From assembly GCA_025093985.1 (NCBI GenBank), contig JACAAK010000005.1:992001-1056000 (forward strand): DNA of 64,000 nucleotides, written 5' to 3'. The notes under the pieces are model-generated. The model was not told the origin of the DNA. It ran no database searches and worked only from the letters and a program-made list of their open reading frames with translations. The stretch is from Calvatia gigantea (taxonomy: Eukaryota; Basidiomycota; Agaricomycetes; Agaricales; Lycoperdaceae). Below are positions 24,438 to 34,743 of the stretch, one piece after another (positions within the stretch are counted from its first letter, which is position 1; the number at the start of each line of letters is the position of its first letter). A program made the translations under genes and the position numbers.

Positions 24438-25988
24438 CTATGGCTTTCCAGCTTCCTGAGCTTCGTGGATAGCTACCAACCCATCTCGTTCCACATCGAA
24501 TTGATACATAGGAAAATCGAACAAAATTGTTCTCTTCACAACCTCTGGAAGCGGTTCATAGAGGGCTGGGGGGATGGGAATGAGAACCGATGTCTTCCTC
24601 AGATGCGCCTGGTAATCACTCCAAGCATTTGCAAGCTCGGGGTCAGCATTTGGTCCATGGGACATCATAAAGAACCTCTTCGCTGCTGGCTTCTCCACAG
24701 TCGGGATTCCAGAAGCAAACATCAGGAGGCTGGCTAAGCGTGAGACGTGTGGCTACTGACTCAAAGCGGTAATGACTTACAGGAAGGTGAACAAAGGAGA
24801 GATAACCGAGCCATAAAGAGCCGCCCTACTTGAGGATGAAACGGAACCATTCGTGGCGGGCGAAATACAAATCATCCAGATACCCCACCAACATAACATT
24901 CTGTTGTATACTGTCAGCAAGCAGGTCTTGTGCGGCTTGAACCATACTCACTCTCCGAAGTAAGAAGGATGGCGAGACCACGCCCAAAGCCCTCGCTGTC
25001 CGCAATCAGAACGCGTTGTGTAGAACACCATCGACTACTCACATTAGTTGGCTGGCCTTTCGGAATCATTTTGCGTGACTTGTATAGGTACTGGGGTCGA
25101 CTTTGTCAGTATAAAATGGGAGTACACAGTTCCTCTTGACTACCTTCTGTTGGTCGGCTACGGTCTCAATAACAAATCCAATTATCCAGATGATAATACC
25201 CGCTACATCCCTGCCAGTACCGAATTTTGGGTTGTCTCCTCCGCGCTGCCTGTCTGACACAGCGGGCGAGTTGAGAATGACAACAGGCAAGGAAACCACC
25301 CAAATCTGAGAGGCTCGTCCATTAGTGAGATTGTCAGGCGTCGTAACTAGAAACTGACCCAAACGATTTGGCCTGCAAGGGAGTAATCATTAGAGCAAGG
25401 CAAGAGCACATCGGGTGATAGAACCTTACCGACCCAAAACCCGAGAAACTTGAAGAAGTGGGTACGGATATGATCAAAGCGGTCGTCCTTCCCCATCTTC
25501 AGGACACGGAATAACAGAAATCCTACCAGGATAGTCAGAAAAAAGTGGTGGTTTTGGGCGAGCCAGGGCATTTTACCCGATATTCTCGTGGCCCATAACA
25601 TGACCAGAACGCTTGCGGCTGAAGACAAACATATTAAGCTGTTGAACTATGAAATAAGTCTAGCAAATTACCAATATTACGCGCATAGAACGTGTTGCCG
25701 ATGAGCAGGGTTAGAAGGGCTACCCAGTCTCACATGAGTATCTCATTCCGTTAAAAGTCAGAAGGGGTGCCAGGGCTAACCTAACAGAAAGAAGTTGGAG
25801 CCTGCCCTCCCAAAAATTAGCGCTCGTCACCCTCCCTAAAGCTACTCGACCAGCTTACCCCCTGTAAAGTCCGTGATCTTGTCGAACTTGAATGTAAAAG
25901 CAATAGCGAACCCAGTCAGCTGCCAACCGACAGTGATTAAGAAAGTAATAAGGAGGTAGAATCGGTCCAGGGCGTGAACGGGTGCCAT
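24438..25988 (-). CDS. DUF1295 / steroid 5-alpha-reductase-like membrane protein
   Basis: Integral membrane protein of about 337 residues in some 11 short exons. It starts MAPVHALDRFYLLITFLITV, followed by at least five hydrophobic segments (LITFLITVGWQLTGFAIAFT; ALLTLLIGNTFYA; IWVVSLPVVILNS; AGIIIWIIGFVIETVA; LCWWGIWMICIS). The family motifs are GLWAWSRHPSYFGE, the C-terminal glycine-histidine reductase signature, and DRFDHIR...FKFLGFWVGQIVW near the middle. Family members are predicted NADPH-dependent reductases of lipids or steroids; the substrate is unknown. The C-terminal 95 residues after FASGIPTVEKPAAKRF are an extension rich in Pro and charged residues. Ends 247 bp upstream of the clathrin start, same strand. 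Confidence 0.88.
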
Positions 25989-26531
25989 GTTTTTTGAAGT
26001 TGCGAGGCGCCAGACTAGGAGATTATATACATGAGGAAAGCGGTGTGCGAAGTCATCATGTCATTTCACGATGGGCCGACTTAGACGACTCGGGGCCAGA
26101 AATAAGTGACTGCTCCTTTTATCGGTCATCCCGGTGATTTCCAGTCCCGCAAGCGCTAGCGCTCAACACCAAACCGTGATGGATGTGATCTATCACCCAA
26201 ACAGCACTTAATACACTAAATACCAGCGGTTACCAGGTTTATAACCCGTGAACGTTTCACCGGCCTACCATACACTGTTCAAATTCCTTGCTCTCTTGTT
26301 AATTTATCACAAGCAATCACTTATTATTAGAGTGGAGGTATTATCCTCTACGATTAATCCGACATCTAATGCCCCAGGTTGCAAGCAGAAAGCTCCGAGT
26401 CTGTTGTAGTAAATCCTCTCATTGTTGGGATCTCAACTCCTCTGTTGTACCATGAGCTCGTGTATTACTGTGTCTGTTTTGCTTCTGCTCCCTGAACCCT
26501 TGTCCGGGGTTCAAGATGTCGGCAGACCACG
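25989..26531. other. Spacer between the housekeeping run and the NACHT cluster
   Basis: 543 bp that should hold the promoter of the DUF1295 gene. Includes the perfect palindrome AGCGCTAGCGCT near 26,152-26,163. No gene seen. Confidence 0.55.
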
Positions 26532-26886
26532 CTACTGGCGAGGGAATACATAGTACACGTCTCCTAAGGGGTCCCTTCCTGTAAAAGTCCCCAACACCGT
26601 ACGCCCATAACCGGCCATCTCAATAGTCACCGCGCGAAGAGAAGTTCCTGATTTGTTGATCTCGACTAGTTCGTCCAGTGCGTCGATCCATCCGGAAATT
26701 TTGGGAACCTGGAACGATTTTATGAGGTCGGTAAGAGTCGGTTTCGTATTCTCCACTATGTTGCTTGGACAGACGCACCTCGAGCTTCGGTGTCAAGACT
26801 TTATGTTCAAGGCTCACGGAAATGCCCGTTGTTTTGTTTTGGACCACTCGACAACACTGGCGGGCAGTTCTGAGCAATTTTATCAC
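26532..26886 (-). pseudogene. C-terminal module of NACHT copy 1, diverged and frameshifted
   Basis: The segment reads ARQCCRVVQNKTTGISVSL and, in another frame, ends TGRDPLGDVYYVFP. This corresponds to the CCRIVTSS and TGHDPLGEVYYILP ends of the module in the other copies, but the middle is much more diverged. A frame change is needed near 26,750. It lies directly downstream of NACHT copy 1. The family is unknown to me. Confidence 0.65.
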
Positions 26887-27039
26887 CTTTGATTCTCCCC
26901 CATAATTTTCCCGAACTGAAATCGCCTTAGAACTTTCCTACACAGCCAATTTGACAAACATTTTGGGTTTTTTGGAAAAAAACTGCCTACCTGGTGCCCG
27001 TTGACCCACTTGATGAACGATCCGATTTAATTTCCGCAC

Positions 27040-29099
27040 AATCTAACATGATCGATCCGAGTTGATTGGGTAATTGGGTTAACGGATGACCTGAACCGAA
27101 GTTTGATACTCGCAGCCTTCGGACAGCCACACCCGTATTCGTGGTAGAATTGGATCAGGATCGATATCCATCCACGCATGGAAGTTCGAAACAACGTTTG
27201 CTGGAGTTCACGGCGCGACTTTTCATTATGTGGTGGCCAACAAATATCAACGCTATCGGCCGCTTCTCGATATCTTAGCCCAGTGGTTTGAAAGAGTGTA
27301 GGAGATCGACTTACAGGGGGATTGCTTGACCTGCTCAAGTATGGTGAAATAACGGTGCCAAATTTTGTTAACCTCGCCTCCAATGTTAATGCGATACGTC
27401 CCCGAACGAGAATCATCGCGGAGGAATTGAAGAAAAGAATGGTGGAAGAATTTGATATCGGAGTCTTCGGCGCTTTCTGGGGATGGACAAAATAAAACAG
27501 ACCGCAGTTGGCGCAGGGCCGTGTAGGCTCTGTGCTGCTCCATTCCTAGGATGTTGCAGACCGTTAAAAATCCCAACTTGACATTTTCTGCATCCCACAG
27601 ATTCGGGGGGTACCCAATGAGAAACATCTGCTGCAAAACATAGAATCCCAGAAGGGTCTTGGTGTCAGGAAGCACGTCATTAGGTATATTCGACATGATT
27701 TGTGTGTACATCAGGTCGAGTGGTTGGAGAGGCCTGTCCTGGGACAAGATGTACTTGAGGCGAGAGACGGGACTCGCACCTGCGATATACTGCATCACCG
27801 AAGAGGCGAAGCCAAAGAAGCCAGAAGATGTATCTGAAAGTTTGTGTAGTTCGTCATCGGGAGGCCAATTTGACGACGTTAGGATCGAGTCGCCATAAAG
27901 CTCTCGAATTTTCCCCAACTCGGCCTCAATGTATCGCTTGACGTCTTCCGAGGCATCAAGAGAGTCGGTAGATATCTCCTTCTGCCAGAAGCATGTGAGG
28001 GATTCCTTGACCTTTGAAAATGACGCCTCCAGATGCGCTTCTGGTCTGCTCGAAATTACCCATAGCAGGGACATAGACTGAGGGTGCTGAGAGAACGGAG
28101 TCGCGAATTAGTTCGAGGAATTTACATTAATCCGTGTAGTTTCTACATTCGTCCAGACCATCCAGGAAAATCACCCAACGTTGAGCGCCTGGAATAACGC
28201 GGTCGAGGAATGGCTGAATGAAGAGGCGTTTGAATTGTTCAATTATGGACAGGGATAGAAAATCGGGATCCAAAGCCATCTCCCCCTCGATGAAGCGGCG
28301 GTATGCTGGATTTCCGACAGCAAAGTCATAAGCAAGAGTAGTGAAAATCCTGTTGGGATTATCGCGCAAGTCCCGGGACAAGAACAGTGTGGCAGAAGTT
28401 ACACTAGAAGAGTAGGTCTCCGCGAGCGTCTGCATCACCGCCGTTTTCCCGGAACCGGCGGGTCCAAAGAGCCAGATGATCCTGGTATCCTTGTCGAGGA
28501 TGCGGGTGCCAACGTCCTTGAGGATGTGTGTTCGGGTGCCAGGGCAGCATTGGGGAGGAGGATAGCGAGCAGACGAGTTGTACCGGGCGCCTGGGATGAC
28601 ATGCTTGAGCATCTTTTCTAGGACTGTTTCAACTCCGAGTCTCAGTTATACCATCACAAACCGCACATACATATTACTCACCAGATTTGCTTTCAAACGA
28701 CTTGTTCATCAGCCCCTGCTCACGTTCATCAGGTGCTGGGTTGTGGAGGGAAGGCTGGCTCAAATTTGCAAGGAATCCTACATCAGCCGCATTCGCTTGA
28801 GGACGCCCTAGCCAAATGAGGCATGAATTTCTATTGCACGTTGGAAGGTATCTTTTAGGCCCCACCAATTGAGTCCTCATGCCCAGCAGGGGTATTCGAG
28901 CCTTCCAAAGCCTCAGCGGAACCTAAAGTTATTCATGATTAAAATGCGATAGATCCCTTGGACCACTGAGGACGCGCAAACCTGCTTCTGTCGCATTGGT
29001 TTCGGCTTCGTCGACATCGAGGGCTGATGGCTCAAGAGCAGGAGCATAGGAATACAGGAAGTCAGAAGTCTTAGGCAGAAGGTGCCTTAGCCAGTTCAT
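27040..29099 (-). pseudogene. NACHT NTPase, tandem copy 1, broken
   Basis: Same exon plan as copy 4. Exon 1 starts at 29099 with MNWLRHLLPKTSDFLYSYAP. A second region carries ANAADVGFLANL. The NACHT exon holds Walker A GPAGSGKTAVMQ and Walker B WVIFLDGLDECR.  The codon that is CAA (Q, in SQC) in the other copies is TAA here (28127-28129), and about 50 bp later one base is extra before MSLLWVISSRPE. Downstream the NACHT C-terminal part stays open (27253-28074), which suggests recent loss. The exon-5 equivalent (LQQTLFRTSMRGWISILIQF) is strongly diverged and then fades out. Confidence 0.85.
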
Positions 29100-29158
29100 T
29101 TTTGTCACGACGAGTGTTGCAACGGTGGATTTGGTGAGAGTTTGGAAAACGCTATAGC

Positions 29159-29198
29159 AACGTGCATGGTATTCCTGATAAACGCGCTGACACGAGGA
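29159..29198 (-). promoter_or_regulatory. Conserved upstream element of NACHT copy 1
   Basis: An element of about 40 bp (plus strand ACGTGCAT, then CTTGATAAACGCGC, then CACGAGG) lies 60-100 bp upstream of the start in all four copies. It is kept better than much of the surrounding sequence. On the coding strand it reads GCGCGTTTATCA, then a TATA-like stretch in copies 2 and 4, then ATGCACGTTG. It may be the core promoter. This copy has lost the TATA-like part. Confidence 0.5.
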
Positions 29199-29199
29199 A

Positions 29200-29898
29200 G
29201 CCAGAAATAAGCGCTAAGCACGGAGCGAAATTAATATTTGACGGCCAGCGGGTTTTATGGTCATGCCAGTTGGGACGGCCTCCATTTTCCAATTTCTCTT
29301 CATATCATCGTTTGCGAGCGATTTTGGGGTGCCACATGTGCATGAAGCGTGAAGCTTTGAAGCTTTGAAGAGTCATCGAGCTTGGGAGAGAGAGGACAGT
29401 CGGGAGAATGAGATTGTCCTGACCTTGCACAAAGAAACTCAAACAAGTACTCAAATTTATAAAGTCCATTATGATTATCCTAGCAAGTTATGACGGTCTC
29501 CCGTATCAGCTACGCCCACATTTTCCCTTGAAAATTGGAGCACCGGAGATCCTGAGTTATATGATTAGGCGAGAAGCAGAATGCACACGCATCCATGGGC
29601 ACTGGGTGTCAATAATTGTAACCGTTTCACGTTAAGTCACTTCGTGCCGTGGTAATGTAGTTGCCGACTACATATGTGGCACTGTGCCATCAGAACTTTC
29701 GAACCAGAGGTACTGAGTCATTTCAAAGTATTTGAATTTTCGTGGGCACTACTACTACTACATTCGACAGGACATGTGGTCCTGTGCCCAGCACTCCAGA
29801 ACCAGCGTCCGCTGCTAGGAAGTGACATGACTCCTACTGGAGTGTGTCTCAATAAGTGCGAAGCATCCCAGCCACACCTTGTCAAGTAAATCACGCTC
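29200..29898. other. Spacer between NACHT copies 1 and 2
   Basis: About 700 bp. The last 80 bp are close to the 3' flanks of copies 3 and 4 (CACCTTGTCAAGTAAATCACGCT), so the duplicated unit extends past the coding parts. No other gene seen. Confidence 0.5.
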
Positions 29899-30335
29899 TC
29901 AGTGAGGGAGGATGTAATACACCTCCCCTAACGGGTCGTGTCCAGTGATCGGTCCAACGACCGCACACGCCCCACCAGACTCAGGCGATCCGAGGATAAG
30001 CACAGGTGTGCCCCTCTTCGATGCACGGACTGTAGCTAACTCCCCGATGATGCTCGATGTGTTCCAGTCCTGGCCTTGCCTAGATGCACCGGAACCCGAA
30101 CCCTGGTACGGCCGAACCGAGTTAGCAACACCAATGATTATGGTACCCACTGCGGTTGGTGGGTTCACGTCTGCGATGGCTAGGGTGCCCCCTTACTGGA
30201 TGTAATTATGCGACAACAATAACGTTGAGCAGATATTGCCTGGAACACCCTGTCCATACCCATACCAAGATCGCTTAAGGAAGATGGATTATGGTAAGGG
30301 CGAGGTACTAGGGTTTCCTTAAGTTGCGAAGGAGC
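29899..30335 (-). pseudogene. C-terminal module (exon 6) of NACHT copy 2, one-base frameshift
   Basis: From 30335 the frame reads APSQLKETLVPRPYHNPSSL, continues to MDRVFQAISAQRYCCRIITS, then breaks in a G5 run (about 30,190-30,196). It resumes as TLAIADVNPPTAV ... GELATVRASKRG ... VGPITGHDPLGEVYYILPH. The intron 30336-30386 joins it in frame to NACHT exon 5. No family recognised. Confidence 0.7.
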
Positions 30336-32520
30336 CTATGTTATGGGATCAGTCGCAATTCCTGTTTCCCCGAAGGAGGCACGCACATGTTTTGATATCC
30401 ATTCGATGAACTCGGGAATTTGAGCCACCGCAAAATAGGCTATCAGGTTGGGCCCAAACTCCTTAAAGGCTTGGACGGGTTCAGTATACAATGGCGGATC
30501 AAATTTTATCTTAAGGGCCCTTGGGCCTGAGGTATCGTAGTGGCAATTGATCAGAAGTGCCATCCATCCATGACGTGCAATCTGGAAGAGTGTTTCTTGA
30601 AGTTCATCGATTCTTTCGCCAACTGACCAATAGACACGTATTCCGCCTGGCCCTATGCGGAATTGTCGGTAGTAGCAGATAACACACAACTATCAACTCA
30701 CCTCGCTTTTCCTTAAATTGTTGAAGTATCCTGAGGTAACATCGCCAAATTTTGTTAACTAGTCCTCCTAGATTGAGAAAAGATGAACGAAGGAAGTGGT
30801 GAAAGGAGCCGTGGAGAAACTGAACCCCAAACTTTCCTGCCTCCTCTGAAGGTGGAACGGTCACCAGTGAGGAGAGTGGAAGCAGTGCTGCGTAGGCGTT
30901 ATGTTCTTCAACGCCGAGGATGTTACACACTGTCAAGAGATCTAGGTGTTCTGAGTCAATAGGGCCCGACGTGGAACGGATGGGAAAGATGTGCTGGAGG
31001 ACATAAAATCCTAAGATCGCATTCGTGCAAGGAATTACGTCTTCTGGTACGCCCGACATAACTTGAGTATACATCAGGTGAAGACGCTTCTCCTGTTGGG
31101 AACCGGAAAAAGATGAGGGTGTCAGAGATTGTGGATCTAACACATAATTGGGGGAAAAGGCCTTGAGGCGAGAGACAGCATTCACACCAGAGATATACTC
31201 CAGCGCTGACGAAGCGAATAGGAAGTACCCAGAGCAGGTATCTGCAAGCTCCAGCACTTCCATTTCCGAAGGCCAAGAAGGCGATGGGATCGAGTAGCGA
31301 TAGACCTTTGAGACGTCCACAAGTTTTGCACGAAGGTACTACTCGATGTCTTTTGAAGCGTCTCGGGTGTCGATGGGGACCTCTGCTTCCCAGAAGCCTG
31401 TTACAACTTCTTTCACTGCCGCGAATGATGACTTCAAGTGGGTCTCTGGTCGGCTAGATATGATCCAGAGTAAAGGTATGGATTCGAGTTGAAGGAGAAT
31501 AGAATCGCGAATCAGCTCAATTGCATTGCATTGACTCGCATCGCCCCGACATTCATCCAGACCGTCCAGAAAAATCACCCAACGTTGGGTATCAGAGATG
31601 ATGCGACCGAGGAATGGTTGGATGAAGAGCCGTTTAAATTGCTCGACCATGGACAGGGATAGAAAATTGGGGTTCAAAGCCATCTCTTCCTCGACAAAGC
31701 GGCGGTATGCCGGATTCGCAACAGCAAAGTCATAAGCAAGAGTAGTGAAAATCCTGTTGGCATCGTCGCGCAGGTCCCGAGACAAGAACAGTGTGGCAGA
31801 AGTTACACTAGAAGAGTAGGTCTCTGCGAGCGTCTGCATCACTGCGGTTTTCCCAGAACCAGCTGGTCCAAAGAGCCAGATGATTCTGGTGTCCTTGTCG
31901 AGGATGCGGGTACCGACGTCGTTGAGGATGTGTGTTCGGGTGCCAGGGCAGCATCGAGGAGGAGGATGGCGAGCAGACGAGTTATATTGAGCGCCAGGGA
32001 TGATGTGTTTGAGCATCTTTTCTAGCACTGTTTCAACTCAGAGTCTCAGCCACCCCATCACGAGTTGTGCATATGTGTTGCTCACCAGATTTGCTTCTCA
32101 GGGGCTTGTTCGTCAGCCCCTGCTCATGCCCTTCGGAAGCTGAGTCACGGAGGGGAGGATGACTTGGATTTGTCAGGGATCCTGCATCGGCCGCGTTTGC
32201 CTGAAGATGTCCTAACCAAACAAGGCTTGAATCTCTATTGCGTGTTCAAAGCTATCTTTTGGGCCTCACCGATTGAGTCTTCATATCCGGCAAGGGGGGC
32301 CGAACCTCCATGGGATTCTTCCGAACCCGGTTGGGAAGTCCCAGTGGAACCTAGAGTAATTCATGATTTAAATACGACATGTCTGGCGAACTACATACAG
32401 AAGGCACACACCTGATTTGATCATGGTAGTCTCCCTTACACCAGATGCTGGTGCGAGAGTCGGATCATAAGTATCTAAGAAATCAGAAGTCTTGGGCAGA
32501 AGGTGCTGCAACCAGCTCAT
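30336..32520 (-). pseudogene. NACHT NTPase, tandem copy 2, nonsense mutation
   Basis: Complete exon plan. Start at 32520 (MSWLQHLLPKTSDFLDTYDP); second and third exons with GSAPLAGYEDSI and ANAADAGSLTNPSHPPLRDS; NACHT exon with Walker A GPAGSGKTAVMQ and Walker B WVIFLDGLDECR; then exon 5 with LFQIARHGWMALLI and FGPNLIAYFAVAQIPEFIEW. The single defect in the NACHT part is an in-frame TAG at 31339-31341, where copies 3 and 4 have an Arg codon (DIERYLR). Frames on both sides are otherwise open. Confidence 0.87.
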
Positions 32521-32579
32521 CGTTGTCGCGACGAGGATTGTGGTGGTAGGTCTTGTGGGAGTTTGGAAAGCGCTGTAAT

Positions 32580-32620
32580 AACGTGCATCATATACTTGAT
32601 AAACGCGCTGATACGAAGAA
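32580..32620 (-). promoter_or_regulatory. Conserved upstream element of NACHT copy 2
   Basis: Plus strand: AACGTGCATCATATACTTGA followed by TAAACGCGCTGATACGA, 60-100 bp upstream of the start. The same element occurs in copies 3 and 4, and in copy 1 without the ATATAC part. Confidence 0.5.
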
Positions 32621-33152
32621 GAAGCAGGAAAGAAGCGCAGAACGAATTCAAACTTTGTTTGCCTGTTATTGTGGTGACGTCATCGACCATTGCCCCAGTT
32701 GCGGGCAACTTCGCTATCTGTTACTCTCATCCTTTCAAGTGATTTTGAGGGGCTACGCAAGAATTATTAAGCTTGAGAGTGAGAATGTGCCCCAACCCCC
32801 CGGACCGTACTGGCCCCGGATGAGGAAACTGACCCAAACTGCGCGATTTTTCAAGAAAAATCAAGACTCGCCCTGTGCACTAGCCTTGATCATTTGACAG
32901 TTTCTTGTATCCCTTTCTTCTCCCCCCCCCCTTGAGAGCCTGTCTGTTGGAGATCCTTGGTTTGCCGCCACTAGGGCGAAGGCGGAGGATGCGTGCGTCC
33001 ATGTGACGCACCAAGTCTGGTTCTTGCGGCCACCAGGTACAGTTTATTTTGTCCGCCAGGATGCCACATCGGTGTGCATCGAGGTCGAGCACACGCCATA
33101 TCGTTTGTTAGCGACGGACAACATGATACTTGTGATTACATTCACCCTTACT
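32621..33152. other. Spacer downstream of the copy 2 promoter, left of the foldback element
   Basis: About 530 bp with no gene. It contains a C10 run near 32,922-32,931. No similarity that I recognise. Confidence 0.4.
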
Positions 33153-33297
33153 CACTGTGCCAACGAGTCGACGTGACACAGGTCATATCGAAATCATATT
33201 GATTTCATAAAGTGTATATCGTGTCATATTGAAGACCACACTTTTTGTAAATATGATATTGATATGACGAGCGTCACATCAACCCGTCGGCGCAGTG
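33153..33297. mobile_element. 145-bp foldback element with about 51-bp inverted arms (MITE-like)
   Basis: The left arm starts CACTGTGCCAACGAG and the right arm ends with the reverse complement of CACTGCGCCGACGGG. The arms (33153-33203 and 33247-33297) match over 51 nt with about 11 mismatches, most of them transitions. The interior is AT-rich. It codes for nothing. The CACTG/CAGTG ends resemble those of CACTA-type and some hAT-type non-autonomous elements, but a clean target-site duplication is not visible. Confidence 0.65.
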
Positions 33298-33691
33298 TAC
33301 GGCAACTTAGTAGCTCGATAGTCATGCCGCAGGCCTCAGGCGTTATAGGGCAGTGTGGCCGTACACTTTCCTTTGTCTGCGAGCCACCGAGTGCTGAGAT
33401 CTAAGACTGACTTCCGTGTCGGGTCGCTTGGTCTTGTAATAATATAATTACCAATTGCACGAGGGTTGTTACGTGTCACCGGAATACACAGAGCAAGGTA
33501 CCCCGTCAAGTCCAGCAAGATCTCCAGGTCCCCATGGATACACCACCGCAATTTGCTGGACATCCAGTCCTCTACCCGGTGTTTGGGAATCGAAAACTAT
33601 GTACTGTTTTGAAATGACATGTAGTTCCTACCAGTTCGTATTTCAGTAGTCCGAAGTATCCCAGTCACATCTTGTCAAGTAAATCATGCTC
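33298..33691. other. Spacer between the foldback element and the copy 3 module
   Basis: About 390 bp with no gene. The last 40 bp (CACATCTTGTCAAGTAAATC) match the 3' flank of copies 2 and 4, marking the edge of the duplicated unit. Confidence 0.45.
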
Positions 33692-34140
33692 TCAGCAAGG
33701 GAGGATGTAGTACACCTCCCCTAATGGGTCGTGTCCAGTGATAGGTCCAACGACCGCACACCCTTCACCAGACCCTGATGATCTGGATGATCTGAGGATA
33801 TTCACAGGTGCGTTTCGCCTTGATGCACGGACCGTAGCCAACTCCCCGATGATGCCCGATGGATTCCAATCTTGGCCCCGCCCAGATGCACTGGAACCCT
33901 GGTTCAACCGGACCACGTTAACAACATCAACGACTGTGTTACTCATCCGGACTCACTGTGGTTGATGGTGGACTGACGTCCGTGATGGCTAAGGTGCCCT
34001 CCTTGCTGGATGTAACTATGCGACAACAATAGCGCCGAGCCGATATTGCCTTGAACACCCTGTCCATATCGAGACTGCTCAAGTAAGACGGTTCGTAGTA
34101 AGCGCGGGATAATATGGATTCCCTAAGTTGAGAGGGAGGC
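33692..34140 (-). pseudogene. C-terminal module (exon 6) of NACHT copy 3, frameshifted
   Basis: Reads PSQLRESILSRAYYEPSYLS, then LDMDRVFKAISARRYCCRIV and TSSKEGTLAITDVSPPS, then changes frame near 33,945-33,955 and resumes to GELATVRASRRN, VGPITGHDPLGEVYYILPC. Its 5' edge is the left breakpoint of the inversion, so it is cut off from its NACHT gene. Confidence 0.72.
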
Positions 34141-34743
34141 CTTTTAACAGTATGTAATATCCTGGGTATCAAAAAACATAGCGCCTATGCAGCGCTGGTT
34201 CCACTTTCCTCACTAGCGATCATCCCATCTTCAGGGGAGGCGGGAAAGTCTGGGATTCAGTTTTTCCACGGCTCTTTTCCCGACTTCCTTCGTACATCTT
34301 TTCTCGATCTGGGAGGGCTAATTAATGACACCTGGCGATGTTACCTCAGGATACTTCGACAGTTCAAGGGAAAGCGAGGTAAGTCCACCACTCCATTATC
34401 TGCAAGTACTGATGATTCCGTACAGATCCATGCGGGATACATGTCTGTTGGCCAAGTGGTGAAGTGATTAGTGGACTTCAGGAAGTCCTCTTCCAGATCG
34501 CGCGCCATGGATGGATGGCGCTTATGATCAGATGCCACTACGACAGCCCAAGTTCACGAACGTCAACAATAAGGTTTCAACCCCCCCTGTATTCTGAACC
34601 TATCGACGCCTTTAAGGAGTTTGGGCCCAACTTGATAGCCTATTTTGCGGAGGCTCAAATCCCTGATTTCATCGAATGGATATCAAAACATGTGCGTGTT
34701 ATCCCTCAAGGAAACGGGAATTGCGACTGATCCCATGACTTAG
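34141..34743 (+). pseudogene. Inverted internal segment of NACHT copy 3
   Basis: This stretch codes on the plus strand, unlike the rest of the cluster: LLTVCNILGIKKHSAYAALV, FFHGSFPDFLRTSFLDLGGL, WRCYLRILRQFKGKRG, intron, LQEVLFQIARHGWMALMIRC, FGPNLIAYFAEAQIPDFIEW. It is exactly the part missing between the minus-strand end ...GLESL (34744) and the module at 34140. Copies 2 and 4 have the same content colinear on the minus strand. The right breakpoint coincides with the 3' end of intron 5; short GGC/GCC sequence is shared at both breakpoints. Confidence 0.9.

Noticed and set aside
28127..28129. An intron hiding the stop codon in NACHT copy 1
   Set aside because: The other three copies read straight through this place without an intron, and no fitting donor/acceptor pair is present.
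33148..33300. Target-site duplication around the foldback element
   Set aside because: Flanks read ...TTACT and TACGG...; a TAC match is offset by one base and too short to trust.
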